A DNA stretch of 64,000 nt, taken from assembly GCA_017792345.1 (NCBI GenBank), contig CP051228.1:806001-870000 (forward strand), read 5' to 3'. A model generated the notes under the pieces. The model had not been told where the DNA came from. It worked only from the letters and a program-made list of their open reading frames with translations, and ran no database searches. Below are positions 27,678 to 37,303 of the stretch, piece by piece; the first letter of the stretch is position 1, and every line of letters begins with the position of its first letter. The DNA is from Mesoflavibacter sp. (GTDB lineage: Bacteria; Pseudomonadota; Alphaproteobacteria; UBA8366; Aestuariispiraceae). A program made the position numbers and the translations under genes.

Positions 27678-28529
27678 ATGACGGTTGGCGACGGGAACGT
27701 GCTGGAAAACGACGCAAAAGCCCTGATTTCCGCGCTGGAATGGCAGGTCGCCATGGGCGTGGACGAGGCCATTGCCGGTATCCCCGTCGACCGGTATGCC
27801 CAGGCCGCAGCCCGGCGCCAGGCCCGCGCCGATCAGGCCCGACCGGCGGCCCCTCCGCAAATGCCCGTCGCCCCGGCACCGCGCCCGCGGGCCGATGCGG
27901 ATTCTCCGCTTGGCGCAGCCGAGGCCGCCGCCGCCGGACAGAAGGCCGCGCGCTATTGCAAGTCGCTGGATGATCTGCGCCAGGCACTGGAAAGTTTTGA
28001 CGGCTGTTCCCTGCGCAACACGGCGACCCAGCTCGTTTTCGGCGACGGCAATCCGCAGGCCGACATCATGGTGATCGGCGAAGCCCCCGGCGCGGATGAG
28101 GACAGACAGGGCAAGCCCTTCGTCGGCGTGTCCGGCCAATTGCTGGACCGCATGCTGTCCTTCATCGGCCTTACTCGGGAAAACTTCTACATCACGAACA
28201 CGGTCTATTGGCGCCCACCGGGCAACCGGAAGCCCAATGACGGGGAGTTCGCGGTCTGCCGCCCCTTCGTGGACCGGCATATCGAACTGATCGATCCGAA
28301 ACTGCTGCTGCTGGTCGGTGACAAGTCGGTGCGCGGCCTCGCCGGCGCCACGACCGGCATCACCCGCAGCCGGGGTCAGTGGTACGACGTCAAGATCGGC
28401 GACAAGACGATTCCGGCGCTTGCCACCTTCCACCCGGCCTATCTGCTGCGCACCCCCGCCGCCAAGCGCCAGGCCTGGCAGGATCTGCTGACCTTCCAGC
28501 GCCGCATGCGGGAACTTGGGCTGAACTGA
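27678..28529 (+). CDS. family 4 uracil-DNA glycosylase
   Basis: A 283-residue DNA repair enzyme that removes uracil from DNA. The catalytic core starts near residue 100 with LDDLRQALESFDGC. IGEAPGADEDRQGKPFVGVSG is the motif A region with the water-activating residue in GEAPG. Later, FYITNTVYWRPPGNRKP and the C-terminal TFHPAYLLRTP (motif B) follow. Family 4 members carry a [4Fe-4S] cluster. The first ~95 residues are Ala/Pro-rich and variable, as in alphaproteobacterial members. I chose ATG 27678; the longer frame begins with TTG at 27627. It is divergent from the ETF-QO gene. Confidence 0.9.
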   Translation: MTVGDGNVLENDAKALISALEWQVAMGVDEAIAGIPVDRYAQAAARRQARADQARPAAPPQMPVAPAPRPRADADSPLGAAEAAAAGQKAARYCKSLDDLRQALESFDGCSLRNTATQLVFGDGNPQADIMVIGEAPGADEDRQGKPFVGVSGQLLDRMLSFIGLTRENFYITNTVYWRPPGNRKPNDGEFAVCRPFVDRHIELIDPKLLLLVGDKSVRGLAGATTGITRSRGQWYDVKIGDKTIPALATFHPAYLLRTPAAKRQAWQDLLTFQRRMRELGLN

Positions 28530-28535
28530 CCCGCC

Positions 28536-29396
28536 CTACCGGAACATCAGGATCGGCAGGCGGCAGGAGCGGACGAGGCTGGTCGTCGTGGAACCGATGA
28601 TCAGGTTGCGGATGCGGCTATGGCCGTAGGCGCCCATGATCAGCATCTGGCTTTTCTTTTCGACCGCCACATCGGGAATGGCCTGTTCCGGTTCGCCGGC
28701 ACGGATTTCCCAGGTCGCGGTCAGCCCCGCCTGTTTCAACGTCGCGGCGACGCCTTCCAGTTCAGCGCGAGCATCGGGTGAATCTTCACCGGCCCTCAGG
28801 ATGTGGAATGCGATCCCGGCATAGGCCGACGCATCCGTGCCGGACAGATACCGCACCGCCTTTGCGATGCTAGTGCCGCCGTCATAGGCGATCAGACAGC
28901 GCTCGATGGGGCTGAATTCATAGTTTGCCACCAGAACCGGCTTGTCCGACCCGCGCAGCACGCGTTCCAGGTTGGACCCCAGATGCTCCCGGGCATAGCC
29001 GGATGCCTCGCCCCGCTTGCCGACGACGATCACATCGGCGTCCTGTTCGGCAACGGCGTCTGCCAGATCATCGTGACGCAGCCGCGTTTCGACCGCGGCC
29101 TCCGTCTTATCCGCCAAGCGCGCCGCAACATCCTCCAGGATCGCCCGGCCGCGCGCGAGCGCAAGCTGCGCCCATTCCTCATCGGCCGCGGACAGCTTGG
29201 TCAAGAGATCGGTGCGGGCGCCGAGGCTGAGATTGCCGCTGAGATCCGCCGGGACGCTCTGGCGCGACCGACGGCCCAGCATATGGGTCACCATGATCCG
29301 CGACGGCGCGTTGAGATTGGCCAGCCAGGCCGCATGGTCGCAGACGCTGGCCGAATAAACGGACCCGTCCACGAAAGCCGCGAGTTTCAAGCTCAT
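28536..29396 (-). CDS. universal stress protein, two-domain
   Basis: A 286-residue protein with two tandem UspA domains (about residues 5-140 and 150-285). The second ends with the family ATP-binding pattern MLIMGAYGHSRIRNLIIGST and LVRSCRLPILMF. The first domain has a matching DVIVVGKRGEASGY. Two-domain UspA proteins are cytoplasmic and ATP-binding, and support survival under stress. It lies seven bases after the SulP transporter gene on the same strand, so both come from one message. That pairing suggests a link between anion uptake and a stress or energy signal, which is inference. Confidence 0.88.
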   Translation of the reverse strand: MSLKLAAFVDGSVYSASVCDHAAWLANLNAPSRIMVTHMLGRRSRQSVPADLSGNLSLGARTDLLTKLSAADEEWAQLALARGRAILEDVAARLADKTEAAVETRLRHDDLADAVAEQDADVIVVGKRGEASGYAREHLGSNLERVLRGSDKPVLVANYEFSPIERCLIAYDGGTSIAKAVRYLSGTDASAYAGIAFHILRAGEDSPDARAELEGVAATLKQAGLTATWEIRAGEPEQAIPDVAVEKKSQMLIMGAYGHSRIRNLIIGSTTTSLVRSCRLPILMFR

Positions 29397-29403
29397 TTCC
29401 CCC

Positions 29404-30891
29404 TCAATGCCCCATCAGCTTGTCCATCGCGCCCGGTTGATCGGCGACACCCAATTTGTCGACGATCGTCTCGGACGCCTCGTTCATGCCGACGAGGTCG
29501 ACCTGCGTTCCTTCTCTGCGGAACTTCAGGATCACCATGTCCACGGCAGCGACACTGGAGATATCCCAGATATGCGCCTTGCTGACGTCGATGATGACGG
29601 AATCGGGCGCCTCGCGAAAGTCGAAGGCGCGCTCGAAGGCTTCGGCGCTGGCAAAGAATATCTGCCCTTCGACGATATAGGTCCGGGTCCGACCATCCGG
29701 CGTGATCGTGCTGGTGACCCGGAACAATTGCGCAATCTTGGCGGCGAAGAACAGGGCCGACAGTAGGACCCCGAACGCAACGCCGATGGCGAGGTTGTGG
29801 GTATAGACGACCAACGCGACGGTGCTGAGCATGACGATGGAGGAGGAGCGCGGATTGGTGCGCAGCGCCTTGATCGACGACCAGCTGAAGGTTCCGACCG
29901 AAACCATGATCATGATCGCGACCAGCGCGGCCATCGGAATTTCGCTGACCAGATCGCCCAGGACCAGGATCATGAACAACAGGCCGCAGCCCGCGAAGAA
30001 ACCGGAAAGGCGGCCGCGCCCGCCGGATTTCACGTTGATGATCGACTGACCGATCATGGCACAGCCGGCCATGCCGCCGAGGAAACCGGTCACCGTGTTG
30101 GCGACACCCTGGCCGATGCATTCGCGGTTCTTGTTGCCGGTCGTGTCGGTCAATTCGTCGACGATCTGCGCCGTCATCATGCTTTCCAGCAGCCCGACCG
30201 CCGCGACGGCAATGGAATACGGCAGAATGATCCACAGCGTTTCCAGCGTCAGCGGGACATCCGGCAGCAGGAAGATCGGCAGGGTATCCGGCAATTCGCC
30301 CATATCGCCGACAGTGCGCAGATCCAGTCCGAAGCCCCAGACGATCGCGGTGATGATGACGATGCAGATCAGCGGCGACGGAATGACCGAGATGACGCGC
30401 GGCACCAGATAGATGATGGCAAGCCCCAGCGCGACCAGCGCATAGGTCAGCGGCGGCACGTCGATCAATTCGGGAAGCTGGGCCAGGAAGATCAGGATCG
30501 CGAGCGCGTTGACGAAGCCGGTCATGACCGATCGCGACACGAAGCGCATGACCCGCGCCAGTTTCAGCCATCCGGCGGCGATCTGGATCACGCCAGTCAG
30601 GACGGTACAGGCCAGCAGATATTGCAGTCCGTGATCCCGGACCAGGGTCACCATCACCACCGCCGTCGCCGCCGTCGCCGCGGAAATCATGCCCGGCCGG
30701 CCGCCGACGATGGAGGTCAGCACCGCGATCGAAAAGGAAGCGTAGAGCCCGATCTTCGGATCGACCCCCGCGATGATCGAGAAGGCGATCGCCTCGGGTA
30801 TCAGCGCCAGGGCGACGACAAGTCCGGCCAGAAGGTCGGCGCGCACATTGCCCAGCCATTCGTGTTTCAAGGTTCGCAGAGGGTCGGTCAT
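29404..30891 (-). CDS. SulP-family anion transporter with STAS domain
   Basis: A 495-residue inner-membrane transporter. It has about ten to twelve hydrophobic segments, with the SulP blocks [19 protein letters not shown] and [21 protein letters not shown]-terminal STAS domain follows at about residues 395-490 ([16 protein letters not shown]). It may carry sulfate, bicarbonate or another anion; BicA-type bicarbonate carriers have the same layout, so sulfate is not certain. The start ATG follows AGGA at six bases; an upstream in-frame start is less supported. It is the first gene of the SulP-universal stress protein pair, and its upstream region faces the BCCT gene terminator. Confidence 0.9.
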   Translation of the reverse strand: MTDPLRTLKHEWLGNVRADLLAGLVVALALIPEAIAFSIIAGVDPKIGLYASFSIAVLTSIVGGRPGMISAATAATAVVMVTLVRDHGLQYLLACTVLTGVIQIAAGWLKLARVMRFVSRSVMTGFVNALAILIFLAQLPELIDVPPLTYALVALGLAIIYLVPRVISVIPSPLICIVIITAIVWGFGLDLRTVGDMGELPDTLPIFLLPDVPLTLETLWIILPYSIAVAAVGLLESMMTAQIVDELTDTTGNKNRECIGQGVANTVTGFLGGMAGCAMIGQSIINVKSGGRGRLSGFFAGCGLLFMILVLGDLVSEIPMAALVAIMIMVSVGTFSWSSIKALRTNPRSSSIVMLSTVALVVYTHNLAIGVAFGVLLSALFFAAKIAQLFRVTSTITPDGRTRTYIVEGQIFFASAEAFERAFDFREAPDSVIIDVSKAHIWDISSVAAVDMVILKFRREGTQVDLVGMNEASETIVDKLGVADQPGAMDKLMGH

Positions 30892-31019
30892 CGCGGGTCC
30901 TGGTCTCGGGCCCATCGGATGAGCCGGGTTTGCAGTCATTTCCTGTGCAGGAAAGGCGCGGACCCTACATTGCTGCACCGCACAAAATCAAGTCAAAGCG
31001 ACCTTCCGGACAAGCGAAA

Positions 31020-31045
31020 CGCCCCGCATCTTTCGACACGGGGCG
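31020..31045 (-). terminator. Rho-independent terminator of the BCCT gene
   Basis: On the minus strand CGCCCCG pairs with CGGGGCG around a 12-base loop, followed by TTTCGCTT. It lies about 30 bases after the BCCT stop codon. The T-run is interrupted, so the strength is uncertain. Confidence 0.65.
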
Positions 31046-31073
31046 CTTCTTCGGTACGCATTTCAGTCGGACG

Positions 31074-32738
31074 TCAGACTTTCGCTGCCTTCTTCAAGTG
31101 GCTGCGTTCCTGCATCAGTCCGCGATAGATCGCATAACACATCACCAACAGGACCACCGTGAACGGCAGGCCCGTCGAGATCACCATCGACTGCAACGAC
31201 TTCAGGCCGCCGGCCGAAAGCAGCAGGACGATCGCCACCGCACCTTCGAAGACGCACCAGAAGACGCGTTGCGGCACGGGGCCGTCGGTCTTGCCGCCCG
31301 CCGTGATCGTATCGATGACCAGCGAGCCGCTGTCGGACGACGTCACAAAGAAGACGATGACCAGCACGATCCCGATGAAGGACGTGATCGACGCCATCGG
31401 CATCGGGTCCAGCATCTTGAACAGCTGCAGTTCCAGGGCCGCGTCCTGGGCCGCGGTATAGCCCTCGACCAGGACCTGCTGAATGGCCACGCCACCGAAG
31501 ACCGACATCCACAGGACGCAGACCAGAGACGGGATGAGCAGGACACAGGTCACGAATTCCCGGACGGTCCGGCCGCGGCTGACCCGCGCGATGAACATGC
31601 CGACGAAGGGCGACCAGGAAATCCACCAGGCCCAATAGAACGACGTCCAACCCTGGCTGAAGTTCACATCCTCCCGCCCGAACGGATTGGACAGGGCCGG
31701 CAGGTATTCGACATAGGCGACCAGATTCGACGCGAAGCCTGTCAGGACCGCAATTGTCGGTCCCGCGAACAACACGAAGAGCAACAGCAGCAGGGCGAGC
31801 CCCATATTGATTTCGGAGAGGACCTTCACGCCGCCCTCAAGCCCGCGCAGGACCGAGATCAGGGCAATGGCAGTAATGCCCGAAATAAGCACGACCTCCA
31901 TCGTGCCGCTGGCGGGTATGCCGAACAATTCCTCCAGACCGGCATTCGCCTGGGTTGCGCCAAGGCCGAGTGAGGTCGCCAAGCCGAACAAGGTCGCGAA
32001 CACGGCGAGCGTGTCGATGACATGGCCGACCCAACCCCAGACGCGTTCGCCGAAGATCGGATAGAAAGCCGACCGGATCGACAACGGCAGGCCCTTGTTA
32101 TAGCTGAACAGAGCCAGCGACAGCGCGACGACCGCGTAAATCGCCCAGGGATGCAAAGCCCAATGGAAGATCGTCGTCGCCATGCCGAGCCGCACAGCTT
32201 CCGCCTGATCTCCTTCCGCGCCGCCGAGCGGGGCCCAGTCGGTGCGGACACCGTTCTCGACGGTTGTTCCGCCCATCGCGGTGGAGAAATGCGCCATCGG
32301 TTCGGAGACGCCGTAGAACATCAGGCCGATGCCCATGCCCGCCGCGAACAGCATCGCGAACCAGCCGAGATAGCTGAAATCGGGTGTCGCCTCCGCGCCG
32401 CCCAGTCGGACATTGCCCAAGGGCGTCACGATCAGCATCAGGCAGAACAGCACGAAGATATTTGCCGCGCCCAGGAAGAACCAATCGAAGCTCTTGGTCA
32501 CGGCGCTGAACAGCCAGGAGAAGGCCTCTCCCGCCTGCTCCGGCAGCGCCAAAGTGTAGAACACGAACGCCACGATGGTGATACCGGACACCATGAAGAC
32601 CGGGTTGTGAATATCGAACCCCAGGGGCCCGACGGTACCGTCGATATTGTCCTGACCGATTTCGTACTCGGTCTCGATCACGTGGGAATGCCCGTCCGGA
32701 CTGGGCACGCCCTGAGATTGCGTCGGTGAATCGCTCAT
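31074..32738 (-). CDS. BCCT-family transporter (betaine/carnitine/choline type)
   Basis: A 554-residue inner-membrane carrier with about twelve hydrophobic segments. It has the BCCT core FYWAWWISWSPFVGMFIARVSRGRTVREF and a Trp-rich WALHPWAIYAVVAL stretch. A preceding GMGIGLMFYGVSEPMAHF is also signature for the family. It probably takes up glycine betaine, choline, carnitine or a related compatible solute using a sodium or proton gradient. The N terminus (~50 residues) is hydrophilic. The gene is alone with a ~690-bp upstream region and its own terminator. The substrate fits with the amine-oxidation genes nearby, but this is inference. Confidence 0.92.
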   Translation of the reverse strand: MSDSPTQSQGVPSPDGHSHVIETEYEIGQDNIDGTVGPLGFDIHNPVFMVSGITIVAFVFYTLALPEQAGEAFSWLFSAVTKSFDWFFLGAANIFVLFCLMLIVTPLGNVRLGGAEATPDFSYLGWFAMLFAAGMGIGLMFYGVSEPMAHFSTAMGGTTVENGVRTDWAPLGGAEGDQAEAVRLGMATTIFHWALHPWAIYAVVALSLALFSYNKGLPLSIRSAFYPIFGERVWGWVGHVIDTLAVFATLFGLATSLGLGATQANAGLEELFGIPASGTMEVVLISGITAIALISVLRGLEGGVKVLSEINMGLALLLLLFVLFAGPTIAVLTGFASNLVAYVEYLPALSNPFGREDVNFSQGWTSFYWAWWISWSPFVGMFIARVSRGRTVREFVTCVLLIPSLVCVLWMSVFGGVAIQQVLVEGYTAAQDAALELQLFKMLDPMPMASITSFIGIVLVIVFFVTSSDSGSLVIDTITAGGKTDGPVPQRVFWCVFEGAVAIVLLLSAGGLKSLQSMVISTGLPFTVVLLVMCYAIYRGLMQERSHLKKAAKV

Positions 32739-33426
32739 GATCCCACCCCCAAAATTATATGACTACCCGGACCGATCCGATAACCGGCCCCGCTCTGGAT
32801 TCTGTTCATAGAAGTTGTCTCCCGCAGTTTGATTGTCGCGCGACCGCCGGGGAGTCTTGTTTCGCGTCGTTCGTTGTTGACGGCGGTCCGCTTGTCGGCA
32901 CCAGGACGGACGGTGGGTGAATTTGCGTCTCCCCCCTTTCGCCGTATTTCCCCAGCGCCGTGCTGCCGATCCGTCCAATCTTCGGACGGATCGGCCCAAA
33001 CACTTCACTTACGGTGCATTACGCCAAAGATTCGCCAAATTTTCAAATCACCCGGATTTTTAAACGGGTGACAGGGCAAATATAACGCAACACAAATGTC
33101 GCCGTACAAGCAGAAATCCCCTGATTTTCACCGGCGAACGCTACCGCAGAACATAATGTTATTTTCGACGGAGAATGCGACCCGCATTTCTCCTATCACC
33201 CCCTGTCGTTATGATTCGTAATATTTATGAAACAGAGCCTATCGGCCCCGCGATGGCCAATCTGTAACATCTGCGACACAAACACGGTGGGCTTGCGTCC
33301 GTCATAACGGACATGTGAGGCGGCGTGTTTCGCAATCGCCCGATGCGCCCGTCATTTTCCATTCATGTTGCCCGCCCCCGGCGTTCGGGGTTGGATGCCT
33401 GAATGGAGCAGGAGAGAAAGAAGGCC
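32739..33426. other. ~690-bp intergenic region with a strong hairpin
   Basis: No convincing gene is present. The only ORFs are short and lack ribosome sites and family resemblance. A perfect hairpin at 32966-32994 (arms CCGATCCGTCC and GGACGGATCGG, seven-base loop) has no T-run on either side. The section from about 33100 to 33300 is more AT-rich than its surroundings and probably holds the promoters of the BCCT gene and the flavoprotein gene. Confidence 0.7.
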
Positions 33427-34863
33427 ATGCCGGAACGGATCGATACCGATATTTGCGTCATCGGCGCGGGGTCCGGCGGATTGAGCGTCGCGGCGGGCGC
33501 CTCGCAGATGGGTGCGCGCACGGTCCTGATCGAAAAGGGCCTGATGGGCGGCGATTGTCTGAACTATGGCTGCGTCCCGTCCAAGGCCCTGTTGGCCGCG
33601 GGACATGCCGCGCAGGCCAAACGCGATTCGGGGCGCTTTGGGATCGCCGCCACCGAACCCGCCGTCGATTGGGCGAAGGTGCGCGATCACGTTCGCGGCG
33701 TCGTCGCCGCCATCGCACCGAACGATTCCGTGGAGCGGTTCGAAGGGCTTGGCGTGACCGTGTTGCAGGGTGCCGCGCGCTTCACCGGCCCGCAGGAGGT
33801 ACAGGTCGGCGACACGGTCATCCGCGCCAAATACATCGTGGTCGCGACCGGGTCCTCCCCCTTTATCCCGCCGGTTTCCGGATTGAAGGACACGCCCTAT
33901 TTCACCAACGAGACCATTTTCGACAACGACGCGCCGATCGACCATCTGATCGTGATCGGGGGCGGGCCGATCGGCTTGGAAACGGCGCTGGCCCATCGCC
34001 GACTTGGGGCGAAGGTCACGGTCATCGAAATGGCCCGCGCGCTGGGCAAGGACGATCCCGAGGCGGCGGCCCTGGTCCTGGAGCGGCTGCGTGGCGAAGG
34101 GATCGACATCCGCGACCGCACCGAACTGAAATCCGTTGAGAAGACGGAGACCGGTATCCGCGCGACGGTCGAACGCGAAGGCCGGACCGAGACGGTGGAG
34201 GGCAGCCATCTGCTGATCGCCGTCGGCCGCCGCGCGAACACCGCCGGGTTGGACCTGGAGAAGGCTGGGATCGAGACCGACCGGGGCGCGATCAAGGTCG
34301 ATGCGCATCTGAAGACCGCGAACCGTCGTGTCTTCGCCATCGGCGATGTGCGCGGCGGGTATCAGTTCACCCATATGGCAGGCTATGACGCCGGAATCGT
34401 TATCCGTCAGGCATTATTCAAGATGGTCTGGGTCAAGGTCGATCACAGCGCGGTGCCCTGGGTCACCTATACCGACCCCGAACTGGCCCAGGTCGGCCTG
34501 ACCGAAGCGGATGCAGAGGCCAAGCTGGGCAAGGGCAACTACCAGATCCTGCGCTGGGGCTTCGCCGAGAACGACCGTGCCCAGGCCGAACGCGCGACGG
34601 ACGGCTTCGTGAAGGTCATCACCGACAAGAAGGGCCGCGCCCTGGGCTGCACCCTGGTCGGCCGCCATGCCGGGGAGCTGGTCCTACCCTGGGTGATGGC
34701 CGTCCAGCAGAAACAGAAGATGGGTCAGATCGCCAGCCTGATCGCACCCTACCCGACCCTGTCCGAGGTCACCAAACGCGCCGCCGGCAGCCACTTCACG
34801 CCCAGCCTGTTCAGCGAAAAGACCCGCAAGGTGGTGCGGACGCTGATGCGCTGGATTCCCTAA
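33427..34863 (+). CDS. FAD/NAD-dependent pyridine nucleotide-disulfide oxidoreductase (dihydrolipoamide/mercuric reductase-like)
   Basis: A 478-residue flavoprotein. It has an N-terminal FAD fold (DICVIGAGSGGLSVAAGA), the redox-active disulfide in GGDCLNYGCVPSKALL, a central NAD fold (HLIVIGGGPIGLETALAH), and a C-terminal dimerisation domain ending LSEVTKRAAGSHFTPSLF. It lacks the extra HMA domain and C-terminal Cys pair of true mercuric reductases. It also lacks the classic His-Glu dimerisation motif of lipoamide dehydrogenase (HAHPTLSE is replaced by APYPTLSE), so its substrate is open. The start MPERIDTD follows GAAGG closely; an upstream ATG adds eight residues with no ribosome site. Confidence 0.86.
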   Translation: MPERIDTDICVIGAGSGGLSVAAGASQMGARTVLIEKGLMGGDCLNYGCVPSKALLAAGHAAQAKRDSGRFGIAATEPAVDWAKVRDHVRGVVAAIAPNDSVERFEGLGVTVLQGAARFTGPQEVQVGDTVIRAKYIVVATGSSPFIPPVSGLKDTPYFTNETIFDNDAPIDHLIVIGGGPIGLETALAHRRLGAKVTVIEMARALGKDDPEAAALVLERLRGEGIDIRDRTELKSVEKTETGIRATVEREGRTETVEGSHLLIAVGRRANTAGLDLEKAGIETDRGAIKVDAHLKTANRRVFAIGDVRGGYQFTHMAGYDAGIVIRQALFKMVWVKVDHSAVPWVTYTDPELAQVGLTEADAEAKLGKGNYQILRWGFAENDRAQAERATDGFVKVITDKKGRALGCTLVGRHAGELVLPWVMAVQQKQKMGQIASLIAPYPTLSEVTKRAAGSHFTPSLFSEKTRKVVRTLMRWIP

Positions 34864-34951
34864 CCCGTCCCTTCCTTCGACGCGTGATTTCAGATGCGTT
34901 CGACCCTACACTCGATCCTGCGACGTCGTGTCGTTGGAGACGGTGAGGGAA

Positions 34952-35671
34952 ATGTTCCTACCTCGGATTGCCCTTTTAGCGACGCTGTTCGGCATTCTGG
35001 GATGCGCCGGGCCGACGGAGACGAGCCGTGAGGCCGCGCCGGGACAGGCCCTTTCGGTCGAGGGCCTGTACGCGGAGCCTGTCTTCGCCGCCGATACTGC
35101 GCTGTTCGATGCCTGGACGCTGGTGCCGATCCGCGGCGATGGGCGTTGGGGTCTGGAGCCGGGGCCGGACGGCGCGCTCGCCATTGCCGGGCGGCCCGAG
35201 GCGGGCGCATCCGCGATCTATCTGAACACCGATATAGACCCGGTCGCCTGTCCGGTTCTGGAATGGCAATGGAGCGTCGGCGCGGTCCAGCCCAGCGCCG
35301 ATCTGACTCGCCGCGAGACGGACGATGTCGCGGCGGCCCTGTTCGTCCTGTTCGGGGATGCGGGATCGCCCCTGGATCCGAAGCCCGTCCCGACCCTGCG
35401 TTATGTCTGGACCACGGAGCGGCATCAGGTGGGGGATGTCATTCCGAACCCTTACCTGCCCGACTTCGTGCGCAACATCGTCGTCGCGCGGGGGGAGGCC
35501 GATATCGGTGTCTGGCGGCAGGAACGCCGGGACCTACAGGCGGATTACCGCGCCGCGTTCGGTGCGCCGCCGGACGCCTTCGTCTGGTCGGTCGCGCTTT
35601 TCGTCGACAACGATCAGACGGGAGAACCGGCCGCCGCCTTTTTCCGCGACGCCTCGGTCTATTGCGACTGA
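34952..35671 (+). CDS. DUF3047-family lipoprotein
   Basis: A 239-residue predicted lipoprotein. A hydrophobic signal (RIALLATLFGILGC) ends in a lipobox-like ILGC with the modified Cys near residue 18. The mature part has LEWQWSVG, RRETDDVAAALFVLFGD and RNIVVARGEA, the pattern of DUF3047 proteins. Those are of unknown function and are usually exported. I chose the ATG after GAGGGA; a GTG eight codons upstream is less supported. It follows the disulfide oxidoreductase gene by about 90 bp on the same strand, and precedes the FNT transporter gene. Confidence 0.75.
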   Translation: MFLPRIALLATLFGILGCAGPTETSREAAPGQALSVEGLYAEPVFAADTALFDAWTLVPIRGDGRWGLEPGPDGALAIAGRPEAGASAIYLNTDIDPVACPVLEWQWSVGAVQPSADLTRRETDDVAAALFVLFGDAGSPLDPKPVPTLRYVWTTERHQVGDVIPNPYLPDFVRNIVVARGEADIGVWRQERRDLQADYRAAFGAPPDAFVWSVALFVDNDQTGEPAAAFFRDASVYCD

Positions 35672-35769
35672 AACGCTGAATCTGCGCGAGACCTAATTCG
35701 ACGGGAACCTTTCGGTCCGGTCGGACGTTCATGCGGTGATCCGACAGACCGCAAGGGGAACGACAGGAA

Positions 35770-36576
35770 TTGTCCGGCAAGACCACAGACCAGGAAGCCC
35801 GGAAGGAGGAAGGCGGCAAGCTGCGCCTGCCCTCCTCCAAGATCTACCAACTGATCGCCAAGGAAGGTCGCGATGAGTTGGAACGACCGTTCCAATCACT
35901 CGCCGCGTCCGGCCTGGTGGCGGGGCTGTGCATCAGCTTTTCGTTGTTCTGCGAGGGCTTCTTCAAACTGCACGCCCCGGAAGGCGCGGATTTCTATCTG
36001 GTCGAAAACCTGGGATACACGGTCGGCTTCCTGATTGTCGTCCTGGGGCGGTTCCAACTGTTCACCGAAAATACGATCACCGTGATCCTGCCGCTGCTGG
36101 AGGAACCGAGCCGCGGCCATCTGGTCCGCATTGCGCGGCTGTGGTCGGTCGTTCTGGCCTTCAACCTGGTCGGCACGTTCCTGGTCGCCGTGATGGTCAG
36201 TCATTTGCCGCTGTTCAGTCCGGAACAGATTGAACCCTTCATGGAAGTGTCGCGCCATGCCGTGGACCGTCCCCTGGGCGACGTCTTCTTCCAGGCCATG
36301 CCCGCGGGTTTCCTGATCGCCGCCATGGTCTGGATGATGCCGACCGCGGAACATTCGAAGGTGCTGGTCATCGCCGCGATGACCTATCTGATCGCCATCG
36401 GCGACTTCGCCCATGTCATCGCCGGGTCGGTCGAGGCCTTCCTTCTGATGTTGCACGGCGACATCGGCCTGGGCCACGGATTGGGCTATCTGATCCTGTC
36501 CGCGGCCGGCAACATCATCGGCGGCACCGGCGTCTTCGCCATGATGGCCTATGCCCAGGTGCAGGAGGAAATGTAG
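35770..36576 (+). CDS. formate/nitrite transporter (FNT) family protein
   Basis: A 268-residue inner-membrane channel-like protein of the FNT superfamily, with six hydrophobic segments. It contains GYTVGFLIVVLGRFQLFTENTITVILPLL, which matches the FNT central pore region, and a C-terminal YLILSAAGNIIGGTGVFAMM motif. The branch resembles YfdC-like proteins, so a specific substrate (formate, nitrite, hydrosulfide) cannot be assigned. The start appears to be TTG with AGG just upstream; no ATG or GTG is available at a suitable place. The hydrophilic N-terminal ~40 residues are charged. It is convergent with the PAS-domain gene. Confidence 0.85.
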   Translation: MSGKTTDQEARKEEGGKLRLPSSKIYQLIAKEGRDELERPFQSLAASGLVAGLCISFSLFCEGFFKLHAPEGADFYLVENLGYTVGFLIVVLGRFQLFTENTITVILPLLEEPSRGHLVRIARLWSVVLAFNLVGTFLVAVMVSHLPLFSPEQIEPFMEVSRHAVDRPLGDVFFQAMPAGFLIAAMVWMMPTAEHSKVLVIAAMTYLIAIGDFAHVIAGSVEAFLLMLHGDIGLGHGLGYLILSAAGNIIGGTGVFAMMAYAQVQEEM

Positions 36577-36594
36577 CCAGAACCGGCTCCGGCG

Positions 36595-37200
36595 CTAGCC
36601 GGGCGGCACGTCGCCCAGCGCGACATACCAGATGTCCAGGCCCGGCAGGTCCCGATCGAACGACTGGGACATCCAATCGCAGACCGTCAGCCCGACAAAG
36701 CCGGTCACCGTTTCGCCGTTTTCCGACAGCGGCAGGACAAGACGCTCCCCGACGCCATACCGCTCCGCCGCCAGATAGACCGTGCCCGACATATAGATCA
36801 GATCGCCCCGTTCACTGACCGGGCGCCAACGCTTCCGGATCAGCGCGGCCTTGTCCGCCGGCATGCCGTCCCCCAGGGCGACCCCGCGCATGTTGCGCCG
36901 TCCATTGTATCGGCTGAAAACATCGGTAACGTCCTCCCCGGACACCCGGTAGACGAACGCATCCGCCTCCCGGTCATAGTCGCCGACATAGATCACCGGC
37001 AAGGCCCAGGGAAAATCGACCGGGTCCATGTCCCGCAGTTTCGGCATGGCGCGGCCCTGCCGCCGCACGCACCAATAGTCGAAGAACCGCCGAATGACGC
37101 TGCTGCGCGCGGTGTCGAAGATATGGACGTCCCCGTCATGGTAGCGGGCGATATCGTCGGGTCCGAAAGGACCGGTAACTCTGGCGGGAATGGAATCCAT
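36595..37200 (-). CDS. PAS_5-type (DUF1488-like region absent) PAS-domain protein
   Basis: A 201-residue protein resembling the PAS_5 family found in alphaproteobacteria. LPKLRDMDPVDFPWALPVIYVGD-type text opens the domain, followed by FVYRVSGEDVTDVF and GLTVCDWMSQSFD at the end. The family is a single PAS-like domain without an output domain, and its role is poorly known. It may sense a small molecule. A second member lies at 62303. The first ~35 residues precede the domain. It is convergent with the FNT gene and leaves a ~100-bp spacer to the enolase-superfamily gene. Confidence 0.72.
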   Translation of the reverse strand: MDSIPARVTGPFGPDDIARYHDGDVHIFDTARSSVIRRFFDYWCVRRQGRAMPKLRDMDPVDFPWALPVIYVGDYDREADAFVYRVSGEDVTDVFSRYNGRRNMRGVALGDGMPADKAALIRKRWRPVSERGDLIYMSGTVYLAAERYGVGERLVLPLSENGETVTGFVGLTVCDWMSQSFDRDLPGLDIWYVALGDVPPG

Positions 37201-37303
37201 CGAACTGTCCGTAACGGTATGATCGCCCGCGCACGATATCAGTCACATTCAAACTGTTAAATCTCTCACCTTGTCACACCCGGAACCGCAGCGACTAAAC
37301 CTG

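Noticed and set aside
33427-34863. Mercuric reductase (merA)
   Set aside because: Redox Cys pair is present but the N-terminal HMA domain, the C-terminal Cys pair and any other mer gene are missing.
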